Source: Clostridia bacterium (lineage in GTDB: Bacteria > Bacillota_A > Clostridia > Christensenellales > UBA1242). Taken from it: a stretch of DNA of 64,000 bases. A model generated the notes under the pieces. That model was not told where the DNA came from. It saw nothing but the letters and a program-made list of their open reading frames with translations, and searched no databases. Where the stretch lies: contig JAQVQJ010000001.1 in NCBI GenBank assembly GCA_028701635.1, forward strand, positions 65,202-129,201, written 5' to 3'. The position numbers were made by a program, and so were the translations under genes. This document shows positions 36,011 through 45,455 of this stretch, piece by piece. Positions within the stretch are counted from its first letter, which is position 1. Each line of letters opens with the position of its first letter.

Positions 36011-38998
36011 TTAAATCACCACATATCCTTTTCTAATTCTATCCCATGCACGAGAACGTAAAATATATGCAGGATCACGTGTTTCTCCTGCGTTACCTGA
36101 TATCCCACCTAACGTGCCTTCCATTGCAGGGGTCATATTATGCTTAGATGGTTGTAAATTAGTAACAATAGTATTCATTACACCATCCATCTTTTTAATT
36201 AATTGATGCATTTCATTCTTTAACTGATTTAAGCTTTCGGTATTATGTCCTTTTTGCTCTTTTACCGCAGTTAATAATTTTTCAAAATTTTTGTCATTTT
36301 TAGGTATAATAGTATCTAAAAATTCTTTTTGATTGTCATCCTTTTTACTGATATTAATATCATTTATATTCGACATATCTTTTCGTAATAAATTCAATTC
36401 TTTATTAGTAGATTTAATATCTTTATATGTTTGTGTTTTTAATCTGCGTGATTCGTTTACATCTTCTTGTTCTTCTTTTGTCAATAATCCAAGAGATTCC
36501 ATATTAGCGGTTTTATCGCCTGATGTAATTTCAGTTACTATTTTTTTATTACCTGCCTCAACTTTGCCAGATAAATTATTTGTTACAGGTAAATTGGCCT
36601 TTTTTGCCGCTTCTTTTAATTTTGATAAATATTCTTTTTGTTCTGCCTGTACTTTTTTAAATTCAGATTCAGTATCTTTTTTCTTTTCGGATTCATTAAC
36701 TTTTTGAATAATGGAATCGTCTCTTTTTTCTGTTTCTTCTGATATGCCCATCATTTTGTATATAGGATTTTTAACAAATCCAGGCAAACCTTTAAGTATG
36801 TTTTTAATTTTATCTTTTACAGCGTCTCGCACTAATTGGGAAAAACTTTTCGTAGGCGCATTTTTAGCTGATTTATCTAATGTTTCTTTATCGAAAATCC
36901 ATCCTAAACCTGGAATAGCTCCTGTAAGATATAGGCCAGCCATTTTCCAATTACCCGCAGATAATGCACCTAGTGCTTTTGATATTTTTATAAAGTTACC
37001 TATAATAGGGATGTCTTCAAGTTTTTCCGTTAAAAATTTTCCTATATTTTTGTTGATACCGGATTGACCTGCCTTTTTTGCTCCTCCTGTTTTAATATCT
37101 CTTCCTGCATTAAATAAATCAATAGCAATAGCAATAGCAGTACCTGCACCCGGTATTAAACTAGCAATTCCAGATGCGACATCTAACATACCACCTATAA
37201 AATCCCCTTTAATAATTCTTGAAATTGCAGATCCTATACTTATAACGGTTCCTATTATAGGAAGTTTTTTCATTATACCTTTTAAGAAAGTCCCTCCCGT
37301 TTTTATAAGACCCGCTATTGCACCACGACCGATTGAAGTGACAGATTTTGCCGCTCCTTTACTAAATATTCCGACTAGAGATGAAAGACCTTTTAAAGCA
37401 CCTTTAAAAATATTTACTAATCTTTTTTCGAGTTGTGGTAAAAATGTTTTAGTTAACATTTTTCCAATATTAGCCATAATATTACCCACAGCCTTTTGCA
37501 AACCTTTGAAAGGACCGTCATTGAAAATACTTATAATAGATGAAAGCAGTCCGCCACCAAGGAGCCCTACTCCAACCAATCCTAAAGTAGCGAGTATTCC
37601 TAATCCTGCACCTTTTTTATCATTTTCCTTTTTTGTTTCTATTTTGCTTACTTTATCCATTCCAGGTAAACGTGAAAGATCCTTTAAAGCGCTATTCGTA
37701 AATCCGCTAACTTTTACGTTAGGTTCTTTTTCTTCGAGACTTCTAAATCCTTCCTTATTATGAGATGATATTTTTTTATCGTCTGCGTCTGTTTGTTTAT
37801 TTTGATTAATATATTTGGTTATTTTATCTAATATATTCCTCTGAAGTTTACTCCAACTTCTACGAGTCAGAAAACTTGCTTCTGGAGGTACTCCCATTAT
37901 ATCGTTTAAAGATAACGGCCCTTTAAATAAAATTTTTCCTTCAATAGATTTTGATATACTATTTAGTATATTCCTCTGAAGTTTACTCCAACTTCTACGA
38001 GTCAGAAAACTTGCTTCTGGAGGCACTCCCATTATATCGTTTAAAGATATTTTTTGTTTAAATGTAAATCCTTTTGATATTCCTTTATTTATAGCTTCTA
38101 GTATCTTATCCTGAAGTTTACCCCAATTTATATAACGACTACGTGAAAAGGATAGAAATTGTCCAACCTTTCCTGGTGGTTGAAATATTTGCCCAAGACT
38201 CATTCCGTCTTTAAAATTAAACCCCTTTTTATCCGGTATACCTTTATCTATAGCATCCAGTATTTTATCCTGAAGTTTACCCCAATTTACATATCGACTA
38301 TAAGAAAATGATAAAAATTGTCCGACTTTTCCAGGTGGTTGAAATATTTGTCCAAGACTCATTCCATTTTTTAAATTAAATCCCTTTTCACTTAGACTAG
38401 ATACACTAGTGTTTAATGCATTGAGTATTTTGTCTTGTATATTACTCCATTTCATATAACGACTACGTGAAAAGGATAGAAATTGCCCAACCTTTCCTGG
38501 TGGTTGAAATATTTGTCCGAGACTTATTCCATTAGTTTTAAAATCTATTTCTGATGGTATTCCTTTTTCTATTTTATCAAGAAGGATTTTTGTAAGTCCC
38601 TGAAAACGTTGTCTGGATTGAAAATTCGATTCGGTGGTTTGTCCTAAAATAGAATCTATACTTAATGTATTTTTCTTTGCATCAACGGACATGCCCTTTC
38701 CAATATCCGCAATCTCTTTACGAATATTTTTAACTGTTTTATCTATATCTTTTTCAAGACCAACACGAATATTGTCATTAATTTCTTTACTAATAGATTT
38801 ACCGTCTATTTCAATAGCGGAGGATTGTATTTTAATGTTTTGGAATTTACGCTGTAATTCCACTAAAATAGTATCAGCAAAATACTTTGCAAAAGATTGA
38901 TTTTCCTTTAATCCAATCTGTAATAACTGCAAAATATCTTGCTTATCAAAATCAGTAGAAGTATTGGTAATGCCTAATTGTTCAAGAATGTTATCCAT
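36011..38998 (-). CDS. Tape measure protein with N-terminal tandem repeats
   Basis: A 995-residue protein identified as the tape measure by position (just after the gp26/gp51 frameshift pair) and layout. Residues 110-396 contain six repeats of about 50 residues: three contain GQIFQPPGKVGQFLSFS, two contain NDIMGVPPEASFLTRRSW, and a degenerate first copy begins SIDSILGQ. Residues 455-660 are hydrophobic and Gly-rich with membrane-like helices (GILATLGLVGVGLLGG, GLIKTGGTFLKGIM). Residues 760-940 are charged coiled coil. The tape measure sets tail length and is often injected ahead of DNA; the hydrophobic centre could help cross the inner membrane. T4 gp29 is shorter (590). Confidence 0.7.
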   Translation of the reverse strand: MDNILEQLGITNTSTDFDKQDILQLLQIGLKENQSFAKYFADTILVELQRKFQNIKIQSSAIEIDGKSISKEINDNIRVGLEKDIDKTVKNIRKEIADIGKGMSVDAKKNTLSIDSILGQTTESNFQSRQRFQGLTKILLDKIEKGIPSEIDFKTNGISLGQIFQPPGKVGQFLSFSRSRYMKWSNIQDKILNALNTSVSSLSEKGFNLKNGMSLGQIFQPPGKVGQFLSFSYSRYVNWGKLQDKILDAIDKGIPDKKGFNFKDGMSLGQIFQPPGKVGQFLSFSRSRYINWGKLQDKILEAINKGISKGFTFKQKISLNDIMGVPPEASFLTRRSWSKLQRNILNSISKSIEGKILFKGPLSLNDIMGVPPEASFLTRRSWSKLQRNILDKITKYINQNKQTDADDKKISSHNKEGFRSLEEKEPNVKVSGFTNSALKDLSRLPGMDKVSKIETKKENDKKGAGLGILATLGLVGVGLLGGGLLSSIISIFNDGPFKGLQKAVGNIMANIGKMLTKTFLPQLEKRLVNIFKGALKGLSSLVGIFSKGAAKSVTSIGRGAIAGLIKTGGTFLKGIMKKLPIIGTVISIGSAISRIIKGDFIGGMLDVASGIASLIPGAGTAIAIAIDLFNAGRDIKTGGAKKAGQSGINKNIGKFLTEKLEDIPIIGNFIKISKALGALSAGNWKMAGLYLTGAIPGLGWIFDKETLDKSAKNAPTKSFSQLVRDAVKDKIKNILKGLPGFVKNPIYKMMGISEETEKRDDSIIQKVNESEKKKDTESEFKKVQAEQKEYLSKLKEAAKKANLPVTNNLSGKVEAGNKKIVTEITSGDKTANMESLGLLTKEEQEDVNESRRLKTQTYKDIKSTNKELNLLRKDMSNINDINISKKDDNQKEFLDTIIPKNDKNFEKLLTAVKEQKGHNTESLNQLKNEMHQLIKKMDGVMNTIVTNLQPSKHNMTPAMEGTLGGISGNAGETRDPAYILRSRAWDRIRKGYVVI
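37811..38668 (-). repeat. Six tandem in-frame repeats in the tape measure gene
   Basis: About 150-bp period. Copies 2-4 share the GQIFQPPGKVGQFLSF block, copies 5-6 share DIMGVPPEASFLTRRSW, and copy 1 is degenerate. DNA identity between copies 5 and 6, and among 2-4, is visibly high, implying recent duplication or gene conversion. Confidence 0.85.
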
Positions 38999-39019
38999 AA
39001 TATTTTAAATATTTATGAA

Positions 39020-39265
39020 CTACATGATTCCTTGTGTATTCATTGCAGTGGGAATATTTGCGTCAAGAGCGTTATATTGTCCTTGAACTTTTGATTTTTC
39101 TTGTTGTTCTTGTTCCCAGTATGCCCAATAGAGTTTACGATCCATCGGATTTAATGACTCAACATATTCAGCAGAAAAATTACCGTGTTGAACTAATCTA
39201 TATATTTCTTGATTTACTACATGTAAATTGTCGTTAAATAATAGTTTTAAGAAATCGTAAAAAAA
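39020..39265 (-). CDS. gp51-like frame, expressed as -1 frameshift extension of the gp26-like gene
   Basis: On the minus strand a 79-codon frame runs from the slippery site to TAG at 39020-39022 with no usable ATG: the only internal Met codons lie deep in the domain. It reads YDFLKLLFNDNLHVV, then IYRLVQHGNFSAEYV and LYWAYWEQEQQEK. This resembles the short gp51-type partner that follows gp26 in T4-like phages. A -1 slip on T TTT TTT joins it exactly to the gp26-like frame, giving a product of about 370 residues. This is the classic arrangement of tail assembly chaperones immediately before the tape measure gene (start 38998). Confidence 0.7.
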   Translation of the reverse strand, partial: FFYDFLKLLFNDNLHVVNQEIYRLVQHGNFSAEYVESLNPMDRKLYWAYWEQEQQEKSKVQGQYNALDANIPTAMNTQGIM

Positions 39266-40131
39266 TTGCCATCAATCGTTAACCTCCTTTCATACTTTTC
39301 GCCTTTAAATTCAAAGTTGATTAATTCGATTTTATCTATTTCCTTACGTACATTATTAATATAGTTTATTATTTCTTTAAGAAGGGTCGTTTTAAACGTT
39401 TCTACTACTTTAATACGATCTGATGTTTTAAGTTGCGCCCAATCAATAGGAATCAATTTTTCGTCTTGATCTTTAATAAACACTTTACTTATATATTTTA
39501 CTATTTCGCTTACAAAAGCATCTCCAATTGTTTGGCGAATTTCTTCTACGTTTTCTATTTCTATATTTGTTGTATTGCTACGAAGATCTTTTTCTACTTT
39601 ATATTCAGAACCGATTGTAGGTATAGAACAAACTAATTTAAAATACGGATCTTCAAGAGTTTGGGGACCTATATCAATTAAAACATTTAAAGCCATATTA
39701 AGAATTTTCGATGCTTCTAGTCCTACGTTAACCTTCGAACCGTCCTTCGTGGTAACTTCCACATCAATCTTATCCCCCACACTTTTCATTCGTAATCCAA
39801 GAGCCAAAATTAGTTTATCTATAATAGTTAAATTATCTATATCCACTAAAGGATCTTGACAATTTTCTTTTAAAATTTCCCTAAAAGTAAATATAAATTC
39901 TGTATTATAGACTGGCGAATCTATAACAGATTTTATAAGTCTTTTTTGCTGCGAGGTATTTATTTCATTAAAAGGAACTTCTTTCTTCAATGATGGAATC
40001 ATAAAATGAGAAGCATATGCAATTTCTTTGCGTTTAATTATTTTATTTATTTGATCAATCGATGTAATCGGTTTAATAGTTGATTGAATTTGATCTATAC
40101 TAACTGGTGGTACATTATTAATGTCGTCCAT
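39247..40131 (-). CDS. 26: gp26-like baseplate/tail assembly chaperone
   Basis: A 294-residue protein. Residues 38-125 (HFMIPSLKKEVPFNEIN...FREILKENC...LTIIDKLILALGLRMKSVGDKIDVEV) match the pattern of the T4 baseplate gp26 family, which includes a Cys, a conserved DKLILALGLRMKSVG-type block and a beta strand pair. The C-terminal 100 residues are helical. The last codons contain seven consecutive T residues where a -1 slip would continue into the gp51-like frame. Good AAGGAG ribosome site. It probably chaperones tape measure and hub assembly. Confidence 0.65.
   Translation of the reverse strand: MDDINNVPPVSIDQIQSTIKPITSIDQINKIIKRKEIAYASHFMIPSLKKEVPFNEINTSQQKRLIKSVIDSPVYNTEFIFTFREILKENCQDPLVDIDNLTIIDKLILALGLRMKSVGDKIDVEVTTKDGSKVNVGLEASKILNMALNVLIDIGPQTLEDPYFKLVCSIPTIGSEYKVEKDLRSNTTNIEIENVEEIRQTIGDAFVSEIVKYISKVFIKDQDEKLIPIDWAQLKTSDRIKVVETFKTTLLKEIINYINNVRKEIDKIELINFEFKGEKYERRLTIDGNFFTIS
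39259..39265 (-). other. Slippery heptamer T TTT TTT for predicted -1 frameshift
   Basis: Minus-strand codons read GGC AAT TTT TTT ACG ATT TCT TAA. Seven T residues span the last base of AAT and two TTT codons, a perfect X XXY YYZ site. After a -1 slip the next codons are TAC GAT TTC TTA and the frame stays open for 79 codons. The zero-frame stop is nine bases downstream. No strong stimulatory stem is visible. Confidence 0.7.
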
Positions 40132-40160
40132 AGGATTCTCCTTATTTTTGCATAAGTACT

Positions 40161-40168
40161 TATAAATA
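40161..40168 (+). promoter_or_regulatory. T4-type late promoter TATAAATA
   Basis: Exact TATAAATA on the plus strand, 18 bp upstream of ATG 40186, in the divergent gap between the gp26-like gene and the repeat-containing structural gene. This is the consensus -10 used by T4 gp55. Confidence 0.7.
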
Positions 40169-40185
40169 GACGGGAGTTTTCAACT

Positions 40186-41895
40186 ATGCCCATTAGAATA
40201 AATGACACTAATACTTCGATACATAAATTATTTTGGAATGCAGTTACTAATAACGGTTCAGATTCACTAGCATTATCTCAATTATGGTTATGTGGTATTA
40301 ACACGGATAAATTTAAAGTTGTACAGAATCAACTTAACCAAATTGATATGTATGAAGAAGGGGCATGGAATAGGGGATTTTATCAAACATCACAATTTGA
40401 TATTAATAATGCGGTAATGCATGGAGAAAATTGGACAAGTGTTAGTCCTGCTGCAGGAGCGCCCGGTATTTATATGTGGACTCGTGGGGTAAATTTTATA
40501 GGAGATGGATTTAATGCATCCCGCGTAGGAGTTTCACAATCAGGAGCTATAAAAGGATTAGTAGGCGATGGTCGTACAGATTTATCCACATCTAACATTA
40601 CCTTTCTTGAAAGCAATATTTCTTTTGTAGATGGTATTTTGCGTCCGTGGTCTGTTTTAGTCGGATATCGTAGTCTTAAAGATATTAGATTAAGATGTGA
40701 TATCGAATTTTTTTGTTTGCAAAAATGGTCATTAAATGAACCATTACATATCAGAAAATCAATGTTATTAAAAAATGCTGCTCCACTTAATATAGATGCA
40801 GAAGAATATAATTATACAGGGGATAAATTAATTGAAAGACAGGTTCAATTTGTTTTCGATCGTTATGAAATGAGAGTTTATTCTGATGTACCAAATGAAG
40901 AAGATTCTCCTATTAATATACCGTTTGAATATGGATTCGAATCCCAACAATATTTTGATCCACTTATATCAAACGGCGGTGGAGGAAATCAATCAGATAT
41001 AATAGATTCTCCTATTATTACTATAGATAATATAAACCCTCCAGAAGCAAATACAGAAGGAAATATATCATGGGAAGAATTAAGAGATTTACCTAATTAT
41101 TCACCAATCTTTTTTATAGATATACGCAGATTAAGAAGAGAAAGATTACATATACATTCAAATCAACATCGTTATCGTGTAGATCATTATGCAATACTAT
41201 CTGATATAAATCCTAATTTAACTGATAGTGTTTTATTAGACACGTTTTTAAATCCATCTTTAATTGATCATCCTGTCATAACCCCGGCAATTAATGTAAA
41301 TGATATAGATGCTTCGAATATTAATTATAATTTACAAAATAACCAAGAAAATAAAAATACTGATGTAAAATATACACAAAATATTAATAGCGAAAATACG
41401 TCAAATAATATAGAAATTAATCAATTGCCTGTTATTACTGATGAGGAAACTTCTATAGAAATTAATATAAATGATGATTATACAGATTCAGTAGAGTCTC
41501 CAACATATCATAAAAATATAAATAAAATAAATAGTGAACCTACATTAATTTATAATAAAAAAGTAGATATAGGAGATACTACACCAGAAATACAATGGAC
41601 GCGCGGAGAACAAGTGACGGACGAAACTTCTATAGAAATTAATATAAATGACGATTATACCGATTCAGTAGAGTCTCCAACATATCATAAAAATATAAAT
41701 AAAATAAATAGTGAACCTACATTAATTTATAATAAAAAAGTAGATATAGGGGATACTACACCAGAAATACAATGGACGCGCGGAGAACAAGTGACGGACG
41801 AAACTTCTATTATATATGATATACATTCTTATCAAGAAGATTCGCGCGAAGTTCCGACTATTATACCCGGCAACAAACCGATAGATAAAAGCTAA
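40186..41895 (+). CDS. Structural (tail/baseplate-type) protein with C-terminal tandem repeat
   Basis: A 569-residue protein. Residues 1-260 look globular and structural, with Trp/Gly-rich strands (LWLCGINTDKFKVV, GIYMWTRGVNFIGDGF, RPWSVLVGYRSLKDIRLRCD), reminiscent of tube or baseplate proteins. Residues 260-400 are Asn/Asp/Ile-rich. Residues 421-538 are two near-perfect 59-residue copies beginning TSIEININDDYTDSVES, followed by a partial third copy. An exact late promoter precedes it and a bidirectional terminator follows. The repeats could form a fibre-like or spacer region. Identity unknown. Confidence 0.55.
   Translation: MPIRINDTNTSIHKLFWNAVTNNGSDSLALSQLWLCGINTDKFKVVQNQLNQIDMYEEGAWNRGFYQTSQFDINNAVMHGENWTSVSPAAGAPGIYMWTRGVNFIGDGFNASRVGVSQSGAIKGLVGDGRTDLSTSNITFLESNISFVDGILRPWSVLVGYRSLKDIRLRCDIEFFCLQKWSLNEPLHIRKSMLLKNAAPLNIDAEEYNYTGDKLIERQVQFVFDRYEMRVYSDVPNEEDSPINIPFEYGFESQQYFDPLISNGGGGNQSDIIDSPIITIDNINPPEANTEGNISWEELRDLPNYSPIFFIDIRRLRRERLHIHSNQHRYRVDHYAILSDINPNLTDSVLLDTFLNPSLIDHPVITPAINVNDIDASNINYNLQNNQENKNTDVKYTQNINSENTSNNIEINQLPVITDEETSIEININDDYTDSVESPTYHKNINKINSEPTLIYNKKVDIGDTTPEIQWTRGEQVTDETSIEININDDYTDSVESPTYHKNINKINSEPTLIYNKKVDIGDTTPEIQWTRGEQVTDETSIIYDIHSYQEDSREVPTIIPGNKPIDKS
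41446..41799 (+). repeat. Two 177-bp direct repeats within the structural gene
   Basis: Units 41446-41622 and 41623-41799 are almost identical, and a third copy begins (GAAACTTCTAT at 41800). Differences I can see (GAT/GAC, ACA/ACC, GGA/GGG) are all synonymous third-position changes. Confidence 0.9.
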
Positions 41896-41901
41896 TTTAA
41901 G

Positions 41902-41937
41902 CAAAAAAAAACCGCACAATTATGTGCGGTTTTTTTT
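41902..41937. terminator. Bidirectional intrinsic terminator
   Basis: Stem ACCGCACA / TGTGCGGT (8 bp, loop ATTA) extended by nine A on the left and eight T on the right, so it terminates transcription from both the plus-strand structural gene and the convergent tail tube gene. Confidence 0.9.
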
Positions 41938-41947
41938 GTCATTTGCA

Positions 41948-42535
41948 TTATACGCCTAGAATTCTATCATTAATAAATTCAGGTTGCCACCACTGATATG
42001 CGAGAGTTGCCTGACATGTTACCACATTACCATTTAATGTAGTATCATATGCAATTTCTCCTACATTTTGTGGCCATATACCTATTAATTTTACCGCACG
42101 TGCGATAGATCCATCTCTGTTTAAAATAGCAACTAACGCAACAGTATCGTCACCTTTAGGCGCGTATGCACCCACGCTATTACTTGCATCGTTTGGAAAA
42201 GAATTAAAAATTGACTTTTGCCAACCTATAAGCTTTTCACGAATATTCAACTGCGCATCACATCTAAACATAACATTCCATGCATCACTACCAGGAAACA
42301 TACCGCCGCCAGGAATATTGAATGATAATCCCATAAACGGAACTGCTTGGTTTGCTATTGAATAGCCTGGAAGGACGGCTGTCGTAATGTATACGTTATC
42401 ATTTTGATCCAATACACCAGGACCGATTGATAAAACGCGCATTTGAAAATCGCGTGAAAAGTCACGGGTAAACGCGTTATTATAAAACGCGTTTATACCC
42501 ATACTATTTGCTGATTGATATGCTCCTGAACCCAT
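41948..42535 (-). CDS. 19: Tail tube protein (gp19-like)
   Basis: A 195-residue protein with tail tube family features: an N-terminal FSRDFQMRVLSIGP strand, VYITTAVLPGYSIANQAVPFMGLSFNIPGG, and a C-terminal YDTTLNGNVVTCQATLAYQWWQPE strand pair. Length is similar to T4 gp19 (163). It polymerises inside the sheath encoded just upstream. A strong AAGGAG site and the terminator after the gene fit high late expression. Confidence 0.8.
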   Translation of the reverse strand: MGSGAYQSANSMGINAFYNNAFTRDFSRDFQMRVLSIGPGVLDQNDNVYITTAVLPGYSIANQAVPFMGLSFNIPGGGMFPGSDAWNVMFRCDAQLNIREKLIGWQKSIFNSFPNDASNSVGAYAPKGDDTVALVAILNRDGSIARAVKLIGIWPQNVGEIAYDTTLNGNVVTCQATLAYQWWQPEFINDRILGV

Positions 42536-42569
42536 AATATATTCTCCTTTTAATTACTTACTAAAATCA

Positions 42570-45392
42570 TTACACTAACTCATCGAATCTCTGTCCCGTA
42601 CGTGTTGCAATAAAGTTAATTAAAATATATTCTGCTACACGAACAGGTTTAATATAAACGTCAACGATCAGTTCATTACGATCAATAACATCTGTCGTAT
42701 TGTTACGATCATCACATACGATCATATATTCATAAATACCTTCATTGCTCTTTGCAAACGAAAGAACAGGATCTATAGCAAGTTTCAGGCGATTACGAGT
42801 AAATACGGTATTTTGTTCGAATACGTAATATTTTGCAAGAGCCATAACAGCCTTTTCACACCACAAGAATAAACGACGTACATTAATACGATCGAACGCA
42901 GAAGGTTTACGCTGTAATGTTTTCTGTCCCCATACAACATAGCCATCACCAGGCCAGTAAACTGTTGGGTTGATACCATTCTTATAAAGTAGATCACGTT
43001 GTTTTTGTGAAGGATTAATACCAATATCCAATAACCCTGTTAGAATACCACGTGTCATACCCGCTGGAGTATACCATGGGAAGAAATTGGTATCTGTCTT
43101 GATCATTAAATTAGCCGCATATCCTGATGAAGGAACCCACACAAAACGATCGCTAATAGTATCATTAACCTTAAACCAGTTAGCATATGTGCATGCATAA
43201 CTTGAATTAATTCCATTAAATAAATTCTTTAAAGGCCAGAAAATATGTTGCGAGAAATTCAATTTCTTATTATCCATTACCTTTACATCACCGTTACCTT
43301 GTACAAAGATATAACGAAGAGGATCAAGAATAGATAAACAATCTTTTCTGGTGTATTGACAGAATTGAACAAATAATGATGCCACTGATTCATAAAGATC
43401 AGATGCTTCTGATGCACTACCATTATTCTGGCTTAACAGACCGTCACTGTCTTTATCAAAAGTATGCGAATTTAAAATACCATTAACGTATACATTCTCG
43501 TCAAAAAGTTCTTTTATACGAGTTACACCCGAACGTGTTGTAGTACCTGCAGGCCAGTTATTGATATCCAAATTCATTCCCGTCCAAATAGTTCCAAGAC
43601 CACCTTCTGGTACTAAATCAATACGTAACAGTTCATTATTCTCTGCTAATCTTAACGCCTTTTCAATTTTACGTGGCAGATTACCTATAAATTTTTCTTT
43701 ATCAGGTTGACATGGTGTGGATTCACCCATTCCATATAAACTATCTGCAGTTGCACAGAAAAGACCGTTTGCACTATTGATAGAATCGAATATTAATTCA
43801 GCTGTACCGTGTGGCTCTGCTGGCGATGCTCCTATTATATCCGTTGAATCGGAACCGAGAACATTTCTTTCACCACACACAACACGCACATATTTAATAG
43901 GCTCTTGTGTTTGTGAATTAAACCAATTACCGCTAAATTTCGAAATATATGGATTTACAAATACCTTTAAGTTATTAGATTTTGTATTTACAATATCTTC
44001 GATAAAGAAATTTAGTGCTGAACCGCCATTTTGATTCTGTATCATACGTGTAGAATCTAAAGATCCTATATGTGTTTCATATAATACTTTATCAAGAACA
44101 CGGGTATCTTGATTATATATAGAAGGACGTACTTTAAATAAAGTTAATACTATACTATCACCAAAACCACCTGCGCCACTATTTGCAAAATCAAAATCAG
44201 GAACGCTTTCAACTATTTCAGATATACTGCCCGAATGTTCGAAATATGAACCTGTTAATGAAAACGCAAGTGAATTTGGATTTAATGTAACCCAATCGTT
44301 TTCTTCTGAATACTGATTAAAGGATTTAATATTCATAATCGAATCAAAATTAGATCCCTTATCCATCTTACTATTATCTGCAATTGCAATATAATAACCT
44401 TCGAATTGTTCGGTGATAGTTGTTTTTGCTTCATTCACCACAACTAATGCGCCATATCCAACATTAGATAAAATAGTTGAAATGTTATCAGACATTAAAC
44501 CAGAAACTCCATTATCAACAGTAGATTTCCAATTAATGCCACCCTGTAACCAATTGAAATATGTATCATCATCTAATGCAATGTGAATTGGCTGACCAAG
44601 ATAAAAATGTGTAGCTGATGTAGGAGTTGCGCTTGTAACTGTTGCGCTTAATCCGCAAGCAACGAAACTAGAACTTAAAACACCTGCACCAAACGTTGCC
44701 AATGAACTACTAGAACTTAATAATGCATAATATGTTGGCCCATAAACAGAATCATCATATTTTTCAACTGCCTTTAATTCGCCATAAAAATTAATACCAG
44801 CAAGTCCGCCAGTTCCTGCAACTGTGCTACCTGTAATATCAAAAGTCAATGAAGATGCTACACCGGAAATCGCTCCTTCAAAAGTGAATTGTGAAAAAGA
44901 CGAAATACCTATTTGATCTGGTGTAAACCCATTAATACTACTTAAAATAGCAAAATCATTTGTTGTAGTTACCTGTAATCCTGTTTCTGCTGCAGTAAAT
45001 GTGTAAATGATTTTATCATCAACGCTTGTGGATGAAACTGGATATGTTCCACATGTATTAGTAGTTATAGGAATATATGGATATACTAATGCACTGTATT
45101 TTGTTGAATATCCAGAACCGTCACCTGAACCATATGGCAAACGTGTAATTAAAAGATTACCATTTGCATTTAAAACCTGACGTGCTGTATGATACATATA
45201 ACGCTCAGCAGCATTTTCTGGTAGTCCGTAAACTTGTTCTAATTCTTCGGGACTTCTGACATTCAATAATTCGTCAGTAGGGCCTTGATTTGCATAACCT
45301 ACAACCAACGAAGTAGTGCCGTAAGGCAATTCCGTATTAGAAGTTACATCAATTTCATTTATCTCTACGCCTGGGCTTTCGATTGTACGCAT
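42570..45392 (-). CDS. 18: Contractile tail sheath protein (gp18-like)
   Basis: A 940-residue sheath. The N-terminus (ESPGVEINEIDVTSNTELPYGTTSLVVGYANQGP) and the conserved C-terminal domain (KVMDNKKLNF, INVRRLFLWCEKAVMALAKYYVFEQNT...LIVDVYIKPVRVAEYILINFIATRTG) match phage sheath proteins. T4 gp18 is 659 residues; the extra 280 residues lie in the middle and are rich in Ser, Thr and Gly, suggesting an inserted surface-exposed domain. An ATAAATAATT late promoter lies about 35-45 bp upstream. The next gene is the tube protein, as in T4. Confidence 0.9.
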   Translation of the reverse strand: MRTIESPGVEINEIDVTSNTELPYGTTSLVVGYANQGPTDELLNVRSPEELEQVYGLPENAAERYMYHTARQVLNANGNLLITRLPYGSGDGSGYSTKYSALVYPYIPITTNTCGTYPVSSTSVDDKIIYTFTAAETGLQVTTTNDFAILSSINGFTPDQIGISSFSQFTFEGAISGVASSLTFDITGSTVAGTGGLAGINFYGELKAVEKYDDSVYGPTYYALLSSSSSLATFGAGVLSSSFVACGLSATVTSATPTSATHFYLGQPIHIALDDDTYFNWLQGGINWKSTVDNGVSGLMSDNISTILSNVGYGALVVVNEAKTTITEQFEGYYIAIADNSKMDKGSNFDSIMNIKSFNQYSEENDWVTLNPNSLAFSLTGSYFEHSGSISEIVESVPDFDFANSGAGGFGDSIVLTLFKVRPSIYNQDTRVLDKVLYETHIGSLDSTRMIQNQNGGSALNFFIEDIVNTKSNNLKVFVNPYISKFSGNWFNSQTQEPIKYVRVVCGERNVLGSDSTDIIGASPAEPHGTAELIFDSINSANGLFCATADSLYGMGESTPCQPDKEKFIGNLPRKIEKALRLAENNELLRIDLVPEGGLGTIWTGMNLDINNWPAGTTTRSGVTRIKELFDENVYVNGILNSHTFDKDSDGLLSQNNGSASEASDLYESVASLFVQFCQYTRKDCLSILDPLRYIFVQGNGDVKVMDNKKLNFSQHIFWPLKNLFNGINSSYACTYANWFKVNDTISDRFVWVPSSGYAANLMIKTDTNFFPWYTPAGMTRGILTGLLDIGINPSQKQRDLLYKNGINPTVYWPGDGYVVWGQKTLQRKPSAFDRINVRRLFLWCEKAVMALAKYYVFEQNTVFTRNRLKLAIDPVLSFAKSNEGIYEYMIVCDDRNNTTDVIDRNELIVDVYIKPVRVAEYILINFIATRTGQRFDELV

Positions 45393-45426
45393 AATTCTCT
45401 CCTTAAAATGGATTTTTAATACCTGT

Positions 45427-45437
45427 AATTATTTATG
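45427..45437 (-). promoter_or_regulatory. T4-type late promoter upstream of the sheath gene
   Basis: Minus strand reads CATAAATAATT about 35-45 bp upstream of the sheath ATG. The same 10-base core is found upstream of the genes at 52891 and 53833. Confidence 0.55.
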
Positions 45438-45455
45438 GTTTTGATTTTATTTTTT

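Noticed and set aside
39034..39237. Plus-strand 67-codon frame
   Set aside because: It is the antisense of the gp51-like -1 frame, has no ribosome site, and runs against the baseplate operon.
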